Shown: in pieces, positions 1-5,529 of the stretch
Layout: every line of letters starts with the position of its first letter
Numbering within the stretch: the first letter of the stretch is position 1
Source of the DNA: Spirochaetales bacterium
GTDB lineage: Bacteria > Spirochaetota > Spirochaetia > SZUA-6 > DRHE01
Length of the DNA stretch: 5,529 bases
Assembly (NCBI GenBank): GCA_011049745.1
Contig: DRHE01000167.1
Coordinates: 1-5,529 of the forward strand
Direction of reading: 5' to 3'
Notes under the pieces: model-generated
What the model was told of the DNA's origin: nothing
Databases searched by the model: none
Seen by the model: the letters and a program-made list of their open reading frames with translations, nothing else
Made by a program: the position numbers and the translations under genes

Positions 1-309
1 AAAAAACCTGTCAGCGGCTTTGAGGTGGATCAAAGGGTACGTTCTTTGATAGCGGAAAGGGGCTATGGGGAGTTTCTGCTGCACCGAACCGGCCATGCCA
101 TCGATGCTGAAGTCCATGGCTACGGTGTTAATATTGATTCCGTTGAATTTCCGGATGCCAGGCTGATCCTGGAGGGTTCCTGTTTTTCAATTGAACCAGG
201 AATCTATATGGTGGATTTTGGTTTGCGAACCGAGATAAATGTCTATATAAAGAACAGCAAAGCAGTGATATCAGGGGGTACTCCCCAGCAGAAACTGCTC
301 ATACTCTAA
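1..309 (+). CDS. Xaa-Pro aminopeptidase (M24 family), C-terminal fragment
   Basis: This is the last 102 residues of a metallopeptidase that removes an N-terminal residue preceding proline, using two metal ions in a cytoplasmic pita-bread fold. The frame is open from base 1, so the gene begins outside the window; the GTG at 25 is an internal valine codon. Visible M24 signatures, numbered from base 1, are HRTGHAIDAEVHG (residues 28-40, metal-ligand His32 and the second conserved His39), IEPGIY (64-69, ligand Glu65) and RTEIN (76-80, ligand Glu78). All expected C-terminal metal residues are present, so the fragment looks functional. The variant with HG rather than HE after the second histidine is one I associate with the aminopeptidase P-like group of many bacteria. 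It ends with TAA and is followed by 82 non-coding bases. Family assignment is firm; exact substrate is not known. Confidence 0.93.
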   Translation, partial: KKPVSGFEVDQRVRSLIAERGYGEFLLHRTGHAIDAEVHGYGVNIDSVEFPDARLILEGSCFSIEPGIYMVDFGLRTEINVYIKNSKAVISGGTPQQKLLIL

Positions 310-358
310 TCAACATAGCAGCAAATGTAAATGGATGTAAAGCCGGGGTTTTCTGCCC

Positions 359-387
359 TTTAAAAAAACCGGAATATGGCTTATATA
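359..387 (+). promoter_or_regulatory. Candidate sigma-70 type promoter for the sigma-like gene and rdgB
   Basis: TTTAAA at 359-364 and TATATA at 382-387 each match 4 of 6 consensus bases and are separated by 17 bases. Transcription would start near 394, just past the ATG at 392, which agrees with translation beginning at GTG 434. A 7-base direct repeat ATGTAAA (325-331 and 335-341, 10-base period) lies just upstream and might be an operator. The region is AT-rich, so the match could be chance. Confidence 0.3.
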
Positions 388-421
388 TGGTATGAAAATT
401 GCTACTTCCTTGTTAAAAGTC

Positions 422-428
422 AAGGAGG
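422..428 (+). promoter_or_regulatory. Ribosome binding site that sets the start of the sigma-like gene
   Basis: AAGGAGG is a full consensus Shine-Dalgarno sequence lying 5 bases before the in-frame GTG at 434. The alternative ATG at 392 has no purine-rich site in front of it (the preceding bases are GGCTTATATATGGT). If 392 were the start, these bases would encode Lys-Glu-Glu, which is ordinary enough that coincidence is possible. Confidence 0.6.
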
Positions 429-433
429 AAGCT

Positions 434-1339
434 GTGGCAGAGATTTGCTTAGAAGTTTTAGATTCAAGCTCGCTCAAGTCGCGGGTGTTGAGATTTCAGA
501 AAACCGGTGAAGGTTTAAAAACCATTATGAGTGATCTTTCCAGTGAGATCTACAGGTATCCAAGGAGTAAGCCCGGCTGCCGGGAGGATGATTGCGGGGA
601 TTTTTTTCTTTTCTTCTATCCCCGAATATCAAGGATGCTGGAAAGATTTGAGGATCAGGGTAAGCCCTTTGAATGTTACCTTAATTCAGTGCTGCGCTGG
701 CAGTATAATAGTTTTCTGCGCAGGAAAAATCAGATTGAAAGAGAGTGGCGGCTAGCTTCTTATCCGGGGTTGTGGCCGCAACTCCAGTCAGTTGAATTGC
801 CTGCAGGGGAAGAGAGCCTCTATAAGTATATTAAAATTGCAGAATCCCTGGGCCTGGAGAGCAGCGGTAAAATCAGGAGGAAGGCGGATAAGAAACGCTT
901 TCTGATTTTACTGTTGAAGCACTCAAAGGAGATTGGCTGCAGTGAGATTAAGCTTGGAGCAGCATTGACCGGTACGGTAGAGCATAAACTGCGGCTGGCT
1001 GTACAGGAACTGAATAAGAGGATCGCCCACAAAGATGAGCGCTTGCGCATCTTAAGAGAAAGGCGGAATCGCGCCTTCTACAAAGCCAGGCTGCTTGAAG
1101 AAGAAATGGACAGGGTTGTGGATAGTGGGGAGTGGCTGGTGTTCCATAATCGTTTACAGAGGTTAAATAAAAGTATGCGCAGGGCACAGGACAAGATATC
1201 CCGTATTCCTCTCTATCCCAGCAACAGGGATATAGCTGAGGTCTGGGGAATACCCAAGGGATCGGTGGATACACTGCTTTTCACTCTAAAAGCAAGGCTT
1301 ATACCGGTGGGTTGCCGGAAGGAGAAAGAATATGCTTAA
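434..1339 (+). CDS. Sigma-factor-like protein with C-terminal helix-turn-helix
   Basis: No characterised function is known to me. From GTG 434 the protein has 301 residues; from ATG 392 it would have 315 (residue numbers here use the longer form). Residues about 65-115 (CGDFFLFFYPRISRMLERF, then PFECYL and LRWQYNSFLRRK) resemble the helical core of sigma-70 region 2. Residues about 168-193 form a second helical block, 197-271 are a highly charged, probably coiled-coil stretch rich in Arg/Lys/Glu, and 277-302 (NRDIAEVWGIPKGSVDTLL) look like a region-4 helix-turn-helix. The long insert between the two sigma-like parts is unusual. I recall similar proteins next to rdgB in spirochaetes, where they are annotated as hypothetical. 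The gene is coupled to rdgB by an 8-base overlap. A role in transcription initiation or DNA binding is inferred; a nucleoid- or RNA-binding protein is possible. The frame is well supported by the coupling and lack of alternatives. Confidence 0.82.
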   Translation: MAEICLEVLDSSSLKSRVLRFQKTGEGLKTIMSDLSSEIYRYPRSKPGCREDDCGDFFLFFYPRISRMLERFEDQGKPFECYLNSVLRWQYNSFLRRKNQIEREWRLASYPGLWPQLQSVELPAGEESLYKYIKIAESLGLESSGKIRRKADKKRFLILLLKHSKEIGCSEIKLGAALTGTVEHKLRLAVQELNKRIAHKDERLRILRERRNRAFYKARLLEEEMDRVVDSGEWLVFHNRLQRLNKSMRRAQDKISRIPLYPSNRDIAEVWGIPKGSVDTLLFTLKARLIPVGCRKEKEYA

Positions 1340-1931
1340 TTCCCGGGAACTGGTACTGGCTTCAAATAATCCGCACAAGGCATTGGAGTTTTCCCGGTTA
1401 TTTCCCGGTTTCCGTATTCTGCTTCCTGCTGAGGCGGGAATCGACTTTTATTATGAAGAAAGCGGCCATAGCTTTCTGGAGAACTCAATGGGAAAAGCGC
1501 GCCACCTTTTCAACCAGATACATAGGCCGGTTATTGCCGATGATTCCGGCTTATGTGTATCTGCCCTGAATGGTGAACCGGGGCTCCATTCGGCGCGGTA
1601 CGGCGCAATCGACGGCCGGAAACAATTAACACCGGAGCAGCGAATAGATTATCTTCTAGCCAGGATGGCTCGACACGATAACCGGGAGAGTTATTTTGTT
1701 TGCTGCCTGGTACTGATGGTGGCGGCGGAGCGATTTTTTGTATCACAGGAAACAGTACATGGTGAGTTAACCTTAAGCCCGCGCGGTGAAGGCGGCTTCG
1801 GTTATGATCCTATATTCAATTTGCCGGACCAGGGCAAAACCATGGCCGAGATGGAGGATCGTGAAAAGGATCTGATTTCCCACCGGGGCAGAGCGGCAAA
1901 GAAACTGTTAAAGCTTATTTCCCGGGATTAA
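1332..1931 (+). CDS. rdgB: RdgB/HAM1 non-canonical purine NTP pyrophosphatase (dITP/XTP)
   Basis: This cytoplasmic enzyme hydrolyses ITP, dITP and XTP to the monophosphate and pyrophosphate, keeping deaminated purines out of DNA and RNA. The 199-residue length is normal for the family. Family motifs are all visible: SNNPHK (11-16) near the N-terminus, SFLENSMGKA (47-56), ADDSGL (69-74) with the catalytic/metal aspartates 70-71, the ARYG segment (88-91), GEGGFGYDPIF (152-162) for base recognition, and SHRGRA (183-188). The start is ATG 1332, with AAGGAG at 1319-1324 spaced 7 bases away inside the end of the sigma-like gene, whose stop it overlaps by 8 bases. Its 3' end overlaps the convergent ferredoxin gene by 17 bases, so the last five codons and the stop are shared on opposite strands. 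Assignment is firm. Confidence 0.97.
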   Translation: MLNSRELVLASNNPHKALEFSRLFPGFRILLPAEAGIDFYYEESGHSFLENSMGKARHLFNQIHRPVIADDSGLCVSALNGEPGLHSARYGAIDGRKQLTPEQRIDYLLARMARHDNRESYFVCCLVLMVAAERFFVSQETVHGELTLSPRGEGGFGYDPIFNLPDQGKTMAEMEDREKDLISHRGRAAKKLLKLISRD

Positions 1932-2202
1932 TAATTTCAATCTCCACTTCACCCCTGGCATAACTCTGGCAGGCAAGCCTTATATTTTCTCCTGCACCCA
2001 GTGATCTTAACAGCTCAATTTCCGCCTTACCCCTGGGATTCATCTTATCTGCGCCCGCAGCTATGTGCAGCAGGCAGCGGCCGCATTTTGCTCTGCCGCC
2101 GCAGTATGTTTCTATGGGTATATCGTTTCTCTGCAGGATATTCAGAATAGAAGTAACCGGATTGCTCTCTATTCTTTTTCCGCTTTCTTTAATAATGATC
2201 AT
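1915..2202 (-). CDS. Small [2Fe-2S] ferredoxin
   Basis: A 95-residue soluble electron carrier of the plant/adrenodoxin-like beta-grasp type. From ATG 2202 the cluster cysteines are Cys34, Cys40, Cys43 (CGGRAKCGRC) and Cys78 (RLACQ), giving the CX5CX2C...C pattern that binds one [2Fe-2S] cluster. The segment after the third cysteine (AEIELLRSLGAGENIRLACQ) matches the usual linker. The start is uncertain: TTG at 2205 immediately precedes ATG 2202, a stop lies just upstream in frame, and neither start has a recognisable Shine-Dalgarno site, unlike all its neighbours. It sits 48 bases after the DUF1177 gene and may be the last gene of that operon or be expressed separately. No oxidoreductase partner is present in the window. 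Ferredoxin identity is firm; the partner is unknown. Confidence 0.92.
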   Translation of the reverse strand: MIIIKESGKRIESNPVTSILNILQRNDIPIETYCGGRAKCGRCLLHIAAGADKMNPRGKAEIELLRSLGAGENIRLACQSYARGEVEIEIINPGK

Positions 2203-2216
2203 CAATTTTCAAGGGT

Positions 2217-2242
2217 AGTGGTCTAAACATTAGCACTTTTTT
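2217..2242 (+). terminator. Weak candidate terminator for the rdgB transcript
   Basis: On the + strand AGTG (2217-2220) pairs with CACT (2234-2237) and CTAA (2223-2226) with TTAG (2230-2233), leaving a GT bulge and an ACA loop, followed by five more T residues (2238-2242). The stem is AT-rich and bulged, so it is weak. It is the only hairpin with a T-run that I see downstream of rdgB; using it would mean transcribing antisense through the whole ferredoxin gene. On the - strand no T-run follows, so it would not terminate the other operon. Confidence 0.25.
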
Positions 2243-2253
2243 CTAAAATATTC

Positions 2254-3168
2254 TTACACATTTAAGCCCACTAGCTTTTCCATAGAACCGTACAGCTTCT
2301 GGAGCCTGGCAAGTTCCTCTGAATCGTAGAGGGCGCAACTACCCCGGCCGAAGGATTTCGCCACCTCCACGCAAAACCTGGCCGCCAGCTCTATATCCAC
2401 TTCATGAGAGGCGCCTGTACCACAGCCCGCCACGGGAACCTCGGTAGTCACAGCAACGCCCACCACGGGAATCTTAGATACTGTGCATGGCTGCATGATA
2501 CTGTTGAGATGGGTGATGCCGTTCCCGTAGGGAGTTATATCCTGCATGGTGATCGGCAGCACAGAAGGGAGGGTGCCGCAAACCCGTTCATAGATATCCA
2601 ATAGATCATTAGAGACATGCAATATGTAGCCTTTGACTACGGTAGGCGAAATGGCAATTCCACGATGATTGATAATCCGATTTCCCTTAGTGGTGTCGAT
2701 GGATAGAAGCGCATCAAGATCTTCCTTCATCATATGATGCAAAGCCTCACCCACAGTAAGCGGCGAACCCATAAAGGGTACAGGATCGTGGGGCATAGTA
2801 GAGGCATTAGGACAGATATGGGTGACTATAAATACCTTGCCCTGCAGTGAATCGCCCTTTTCCCGCATCCTGGCCATTTTTAGAGCCGCTGATAGGGCAG
2901 CAGTGGCCCCATCACCGTCACTGACATAGCCAATCATCTCAGGACGTGCCCCGATCCCTCCGAGCTGGCCAACAATACCCAAAATGGGAGCCGCCTGGTT
3001 ATCTCCCTCGATAAGAATACGTACTATGTCCGTACTTCCCTTTTCTCCGCTTACCTGTTCCCATTCACATGAAACGCCGTTAAAGCCCTCAAATAAAGCA
3101 CAGACCTTTTTTCCATCTACATGGGCGCTATCGAGCAGGTCCAATACCTCGCATACTTCACGCAGCAT
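2254..3168 (-). CDS. DUF1177 family protein, possible metallohydrolase
   Basis: A 304-residue soluble protein of the DUF1177 family, whose function is not established as far as I know. There is no signal peptide or membrane segment. Notable conserved-looking segments are GQLGGIGARPEMIGY (67-81), VSDGDGATAALSAALKM (82-98), THICPNASTMPHDPVPFMGS (116-135), and near the C-terminus GCGTGASHEVD (248-258). The order of an Asp-Gly-x-Gly-Ala helix start, a His-rich segment and a late SHEVD before a long helix resembles M20/M42/M28 zinc peptidases, so Asp84, Asp86, His117, His127, His255, Glu256 and Asp258 are candidate metal or catalytic residues; this is inference. ATG 3168 follows AAAGGGGG (3177-3184) by 8 bases. 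It lies 19 bases after the aminopeptidase-like gene, so co-transcription is very likely, and the shared operon supports work on the same substrate. Confidence 0.88.
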   Translation of the reverse strand: MLREVCEVLDLLDSAHVDGKKVCALFEGFNGVSCEWEQVSGEKGSTDIVRILIEGDNQAAPILGIVGQLGGIGARPEMIGYVSDGDGATAALSAALKMARMREKGDSLQGKVFIVTHICPNASTMPHDPVPFMGSPLTVGEALHHMMKEDLDALLSIDTTKGNRIINHRGIAISPTVVKGYILHVSNDLLDIYERVCGTLPSVLPITMQDITPYGNGITHLNSIMQPCTVSKIPVVGVAVTTEVPVAGCGTGASHEVDIELAARFCVEVAKSFGRGSCALYDSEELARLQKLYGSMEKLVGLNV

Positions 3169-3187
3169 GATTATTACCCCCTTTTAA

Positions 3188-4132
3188 TTAAAGTAAGATT
3201 TTGCCGTTCTCAACCACCAGCTTTTCATCAAGATAAAGGCTGGGCTTCAGGATGATGCCGTCAATATGAATTCCTGCCTGGGTAAGACCGCCAAAGGTGG
3301 CATTGCTGCCGAAAGCGATGTGAACGGTTCCGAATACCTTTTCATCTTCCAGAATATTGCCAATCAAACGGGCTATCGGATTTGTGCCGATACCGAGTTC
3401 CCCAATATTTCTTGCTTTTTGATTCTGCCCTAAGATTTTTTCCAGTCTCTCTGCATCAGGTCCTTTAAAACTGACCGCCATGCCCTTTTCAACATGTACC
3501 AGGAGAGGCGCTTTTAGAATGCCAATATTGGCAATTGAGCCGTCGATGATCGTCTCCCCTTCTGCCGTGCCCTCAACCGGCGCAATATACGCTTCTCCAG
3601 TAGGTAAGTTTCCCGATGAACCCGGCTGATGGTATAAACCTCTGCTGGAGATGCCCTGTCTTCCTTTGATGGACATGGTCAGCGACTTTCCTTCTTTTTC
3701 AATGCGCACCGTCTCTGCCTGATTCAACAGCTCTGTAACTCGATCAGACAGAAGAGCGACTTCTCGATAATCTGCTGTCAAAGCACCTTTAGAGAACATA
3801 TCCTCCGTGATGCCCGGCATTGTGGCAATCCGGGCTCCGTTATCACAGGCAGCTTTTCGAGCCTGAGTATGTGTCAGAGAGTCCTGGGTTGGGCAAAGCA
3901 CAATATCAAATTTTTTCATGGCTTCAGCCACCGCCTCTGGAGGCTCCCTTCCAGGTACTCCTGTAGGTTTCATGACCAGCATCATAGCCTCCAGGTCAAG
4001 CTGGATTGCCTTTTCAAACAAGGCCTGGCCGATATCCATCTTTGCTGTGTCGGTAACGATCAAAACCCTCTCTCCCGGCTTAGCCGCCAGACAGGTCTTT
4101 AAAATAATTTCTGTACCTTTGTTCAGGCTCAT
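3188..4132 (-). CDS. M29-like (aminopeptidase T / COG2309-type) aminopeptidase, short form
   Basis: A 314-residue protein resembling thermophilic aminopeptidase T, a metal-dependent cytoplasmic exopeptidase. The N-terminal part (about 1-130) begins with LAAKPGERVLIVTDTAKMDIG (12-32), as in this group. The C-terminal half carries ELGIGTN (245-251) and LEDEKVFGTVHIAFGSN (261-277), then HID (289-291). Glu245, Glu262 or Glu264, His271, His289 and Asp291 are the likely metal ligands; the His-x-Asp pair matches classical M29 enzymes, but the glutamate-to-histidine spacing seems longer. Characterised M29 members have about 400 residues, so this is a short subtype and activity on ordinary peptides is not assured. 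ATG 4132 overlaps the AroM stop (ATGA) and has GGAGGGG at 4141-4147, 8 bases upstream, inside the AroM gene. Translational coupling with AroM and close linkage to DUF1177 suggest a common pathway. Confidence 0.85.
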   Translation of the reverse strand: MSLNKGTEIILKTCLAAKPGERVLIVTDTAKMDIGQALFEKAIQLDLEAMMLVMKPTGVPGREPPEAVAEAMKKFDIVLCPTQDSLTHTQARKAACDNGARIATMPGITEDMFSKGALTADYREVALLSDRVTELLNQAETVRIEKEGKSLTMSIKGRQGISSRGLYHQPGSSGNLPTGEAYIAPVEGTAEGETIIDGSIANIGILKAPLLVHVEKGMAVSFKGPDAERLEKILGQNQKARNIGELGIGTNPIARLIGNILEDEKVFGTVHIAFGSNATFGGLTQAGIHIDGIILKPSLYLDEKLVVENGKILL

Positions 4133-4809
4133 TCAGGCAGCCCCTCCAGCAGTTCGCCAACTACTCTTCCAAGTATGGTTCTTGGTAAAATTACCGGCTT
4201 TTGCGTGATTTCTCTGAAAATCTTTTTAATACGCCGGTTAAAGCCGATACAGTCCAGCACAGTAAGATCAGCTTTGCTTTTGCTTATTCTATAGGCAACT
4301 TCTGCAAACATTTCCTCGCTTCCGGAATAAGGTGAGACAGCTTCAGCAACCACCTGTAGTTTTGTTCCTCGCCATTTTTTTTGCATCATAGCTGTTTGAT
4401 CCGGCGAAGGGGAAACAACGGCCTGGATACCCTTCTGGAGTATGCCTCGTACCGTATGTTCCAGCAATCTATCCGGCCAAATGATAAGTTTATGGGAGTA
4501 GACACCGGGGAATTCTCCCGTGCAAATAAATATGATAAGCTCCACATCCTGCTTTTCAAGATCAGCTATGCAATTCTTGATCCTGGGAATTATGTAAGTT
4601 TCCGCTATCTTGACCTCGGTTCCATCTCTCATACGGGTAACCAGAATATAGTCCTTCGGTCCGGGGTAGAAAGTCTTAACTTCTTCCAGGCTGAGGTTAT
4701 CCAGAGCCCCTCTCTCTTCAATATCAACCTCAGCTCCTATTGCCTCTCTCAGCTCCGGAATCAGATCCACACGCGGAGATTGTCCGATAGTTACAGCACC
4801 GATTTTCAC
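4129..4809 (-). CDS. AroM family protein
   Basis: A 226-residue soluble protein matching the length of E. coli AroM, a protein historically named for its co-regulation with aroL but of unknown biochemical function. The N-terminal GAVTIGQSPRVDLIPEL (4-20) is the typical AroM opening. Two well-placed cysteines stand out: Cys96 in FICTGEFPG (94-102) and Cys187 in VLDCIGFN (184-191). A pair of cysteines in such turns after beta strands is what Asp/Glu/hydantoin racemases use for two-base catalysis, so a racemase- or isomerase-like role is possible; this is inference. No shikimate or aromatic biosynthesis gene is nearby. The start is GTG 4809, preceded by AGAAGG (4818-4823) with 8-base spacing, and it overlaps the previous stop by 4 bases (GTGA). 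The 3' end overlaps the aminopeptidase start by 4 bases (ATGA). No gene symbol is given because equivalence to E. coli aroM is doubtful. Confidence 0.9.
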   Translation of the reverse strand: MKIGAVTIGQSPRVDLIPELREAIGAEVDIEERGALDNLSLEEVKTFYPGPKDYILVTRMRDGTEVKIAETYIIPRIKNCIADLEKQDVELIIFICTGEFPGVYSHKLIIWPDRLLEHTVRGILQKGIQAVVSPSPDQTAMMQKKWRGTKLQVVAEAVSPYSGSEEMFAEVAYRISKSKADLTVLDCIGFNRRIKKIFREITQKPVILPRTILGRVVGELLEGLPE

Positions 4810-5529
4810 AATAATTTCCTTCTTTTATAGACGCAGGCCAGATGTTCTCGGCAGCGCGGATTGCCTCCATCGCACTCCGCCAAGCTTTCTCTTTGTCCGC
4901 TTAAATCCGCCCCTTTAATCTCTTCAGCAAGAGCCCATACCTTTTCTACCTGATCTTCCAACCCCTCCACAGCCATCACCGTAGATCCCTCTCCTCCCAT
5001 TATGCCGCCTCTGCCGATGATTGTGCAGCTTACTTGGGCAATAATCTCCACGGCTTCTTTTTCCGTAATAACTTTTCCGATAAGGGGAATCAAGCCCGTA
5101 GCCATACCGTAGGATCGCTCCACCCCTTTCCTGCCCGCCGCCATGATGGCATGCCTTATGTTACCGGGAATCAATTTCTCTAAACCGATGGGTATGATCA
5201 TCTTAGCACCCTCGGTCAGCATGCCGGATAAAGCGAATCCCGGACTTCCTCCTGAAACCGATCCAGCCATCATAGCCACATTGTAATGAGAATCCAAGGC
5301 ATTGCCGCTGATGATGATAACATCATTTCTGCCTAGCTCTTTGACCACTTCCACGATTTCGTTGTCTATATTGGCAATTTTCCCCTTTTCCAGGATAATG
5401 CTGTGTGAATGGCTGCCGGAGACTATTTTAGAGGTCACCGTTCCTCGTCTGCTTATCCTGCCGCATATCCGGAGCTTAAGGCCGGCAAGTTCTTCAGCTA
5501 CCGCTGATACTGTGGTGCCCCCTTTAAGC
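4806..5529 (-). CDS. Uncharacterised protein with C-terminal Cys/His cluster, N-terminus cut by window edge
   Basis: I do not recognise a characterised family. The frame stays open to the right edge, giving 240 visible residues; the GTG at 5438 is probably internal, because upstream codons read as plausible protein including KGGTTVSAVAEELAG. The body is rich in glycine and hydrophobic strands: NDVIIISGNALDS, AGSVSGGSPGFALSG, AKMIIPIGLEKLIPGNIRHA, and a GRGGIMGGEGSTVMAVEG segment, suggesting a Rossmann-like alpha/beta fold with glycine-rich phosphate or nucleotide loops. There is no signal peptide or membrane span in the visible part. The C-terminus has CX6CX2HX2C (Cys219, Cys226, His229, Cys232 of the visible fragment), a possible zinc or iron-sulfur site. 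The stop overlaps the AroM start by 4 bases, so it is an upstream partner of the AroM / aminopeptidase / DUF1177 operon. Function is unknown; the gene itself is well supported by coupling. Confidence 0.82.
   Translation of the reverse strand, partial: LKGGTTVSAVAEELAGLKLRICGRISRRGTVTSKIVSGSHSHSIILEKGKIANIDNEIVEVVKELGRNDVIIISGNALDSHYNVAMMAGSVSGGSPGFALSGMLTEGAKMIIPIGLEKLIPGNIRHAIMAAGRKGVERSYGMATGLIPLIGKVITEKEAVEIIAQVSCTIIGRGGIMGGEGSTVMAVEGLEDQVEKVWALAEEIKGADLSGQRESLAECDGGNPRCREHLACVYKRRKLL

Noticed and set aside
287..299. Small palindrome AGCAGAAACTGCT near the end of the M24 peptidase gene
   Set aside because: The 5-base-pair stem lies inside coding sequence and is not followed by T residues, so chance is the simplest explanation.
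343..372. Imperfect hairpin CCGG-GG-TTTT / AAAA-CCGG between the M24 peptidase and the sigma-like gene, as a terminator
   Set aside because: It has a two-base bulge, a 12-base loop and no T-run after the stem; it also covers the candidate -35 element. It could be structural, but not a supported terminator.
948..1274. Open frame of 108 codons on the - strand opposite the sigma-like gene
   Set aside because: Translation is a Pro/Cys/Tyr-rich sequence without domain features and is antisense to a better supported gene.
2203..2205. TTG at 2205 as the ferredoxin start
   Set aside because: ATG follows immediately at 2202 and is the commoner start; neither has a Shine-Dalgarno site, so the difference is one residue and undecidable here.
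4381..4830. Open frame of 149 codons on the + strand opposite the AroM gene
   Set aside because: It is fully antisense to a recognisable, coupled AroM frame and its translation has no recognisable motif or ribosome binding site.
5436..5438. GTG at 5438 as the true start of the right-edge gene
   Set aside because: A weak GAGG lies only 4 bases upstream, and the open frame with plausible protein sequence (KGGTTVSAVAEEL) continues to the window edge, so an internal codon is more likely. It cannot be fully excluded without the adjoining sequence.

Overview
The window is compact bacterial protein-coding DNA with two convergent gene blocks that meet near base 1920. I see no rRNA, tRNA, CRISPR array, insertion sequence or phage gene. 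Shine-Dalgarno sites are strong (AAGGAG, GGAGGGG, AAAGGGGG), several starts are GTG, and genes overlap by 4 to 17 bases. The unusual sigma-like gene next to an M24 peptidase and rdgB suggests an anaerobic spirochaete. The AroM / DUF1177 / M29-type cluster is also familiar from Clostridia-like Firmicutes. The assignment to Spirochaetota is an inference from recollection of families, not a proven placement.

Left block, + strand (1-1931): the C-terminal end of an Xaa-Pro aminopeptidase (M24) cut by the window edge; an 82-base gap with a weak candidate promoter; a protein of about 300 residues with sigma-factor-like features (region-2-like helix block, basic coiled coil, C-terminal helix-turn-helix); and rdgB, the house-cleaning inosine/xanthosine triphosphate pyrophosphatase, whose start overlaps the sigma-like gene by 8 bases. 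The sigma-like gene is best started at GTG 434, behind a consensus ribosome binding site, rather than at the upstream ATG 392.

Right block, - strand (5529 down to 1915), in transcription order: an uncharacterised protein entering from beyond the right edge, with a C-terminal Cys/His cluster; an AroM-family protein; a short M29-like aminopeptidase; a DUF1177 protein; and a small [2Fe-2S] ferredoxin. The first two junctions are 4-base stop/start overlaps (GTGA, ATGA), the third gap is 19 bases and the last 48, so the first four genes are almost certainly one translationally coupled operon. Known or suspected activities (metallo-aminopeptidase, racemase-like AroM fold, possible zinc-hydrolase-like DUF1177) point to breakdown or remodelling of a peptide or amino-acid-like compound. 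The substrate is unknown, and this is the most likely undescribed system in the window.

The ferredoxin and rdgB reading frames overlap tail to tail by 17 bases, with no terminator between them. A weak + strand terminator-like hairpin lies beyond the ferredoxin start.
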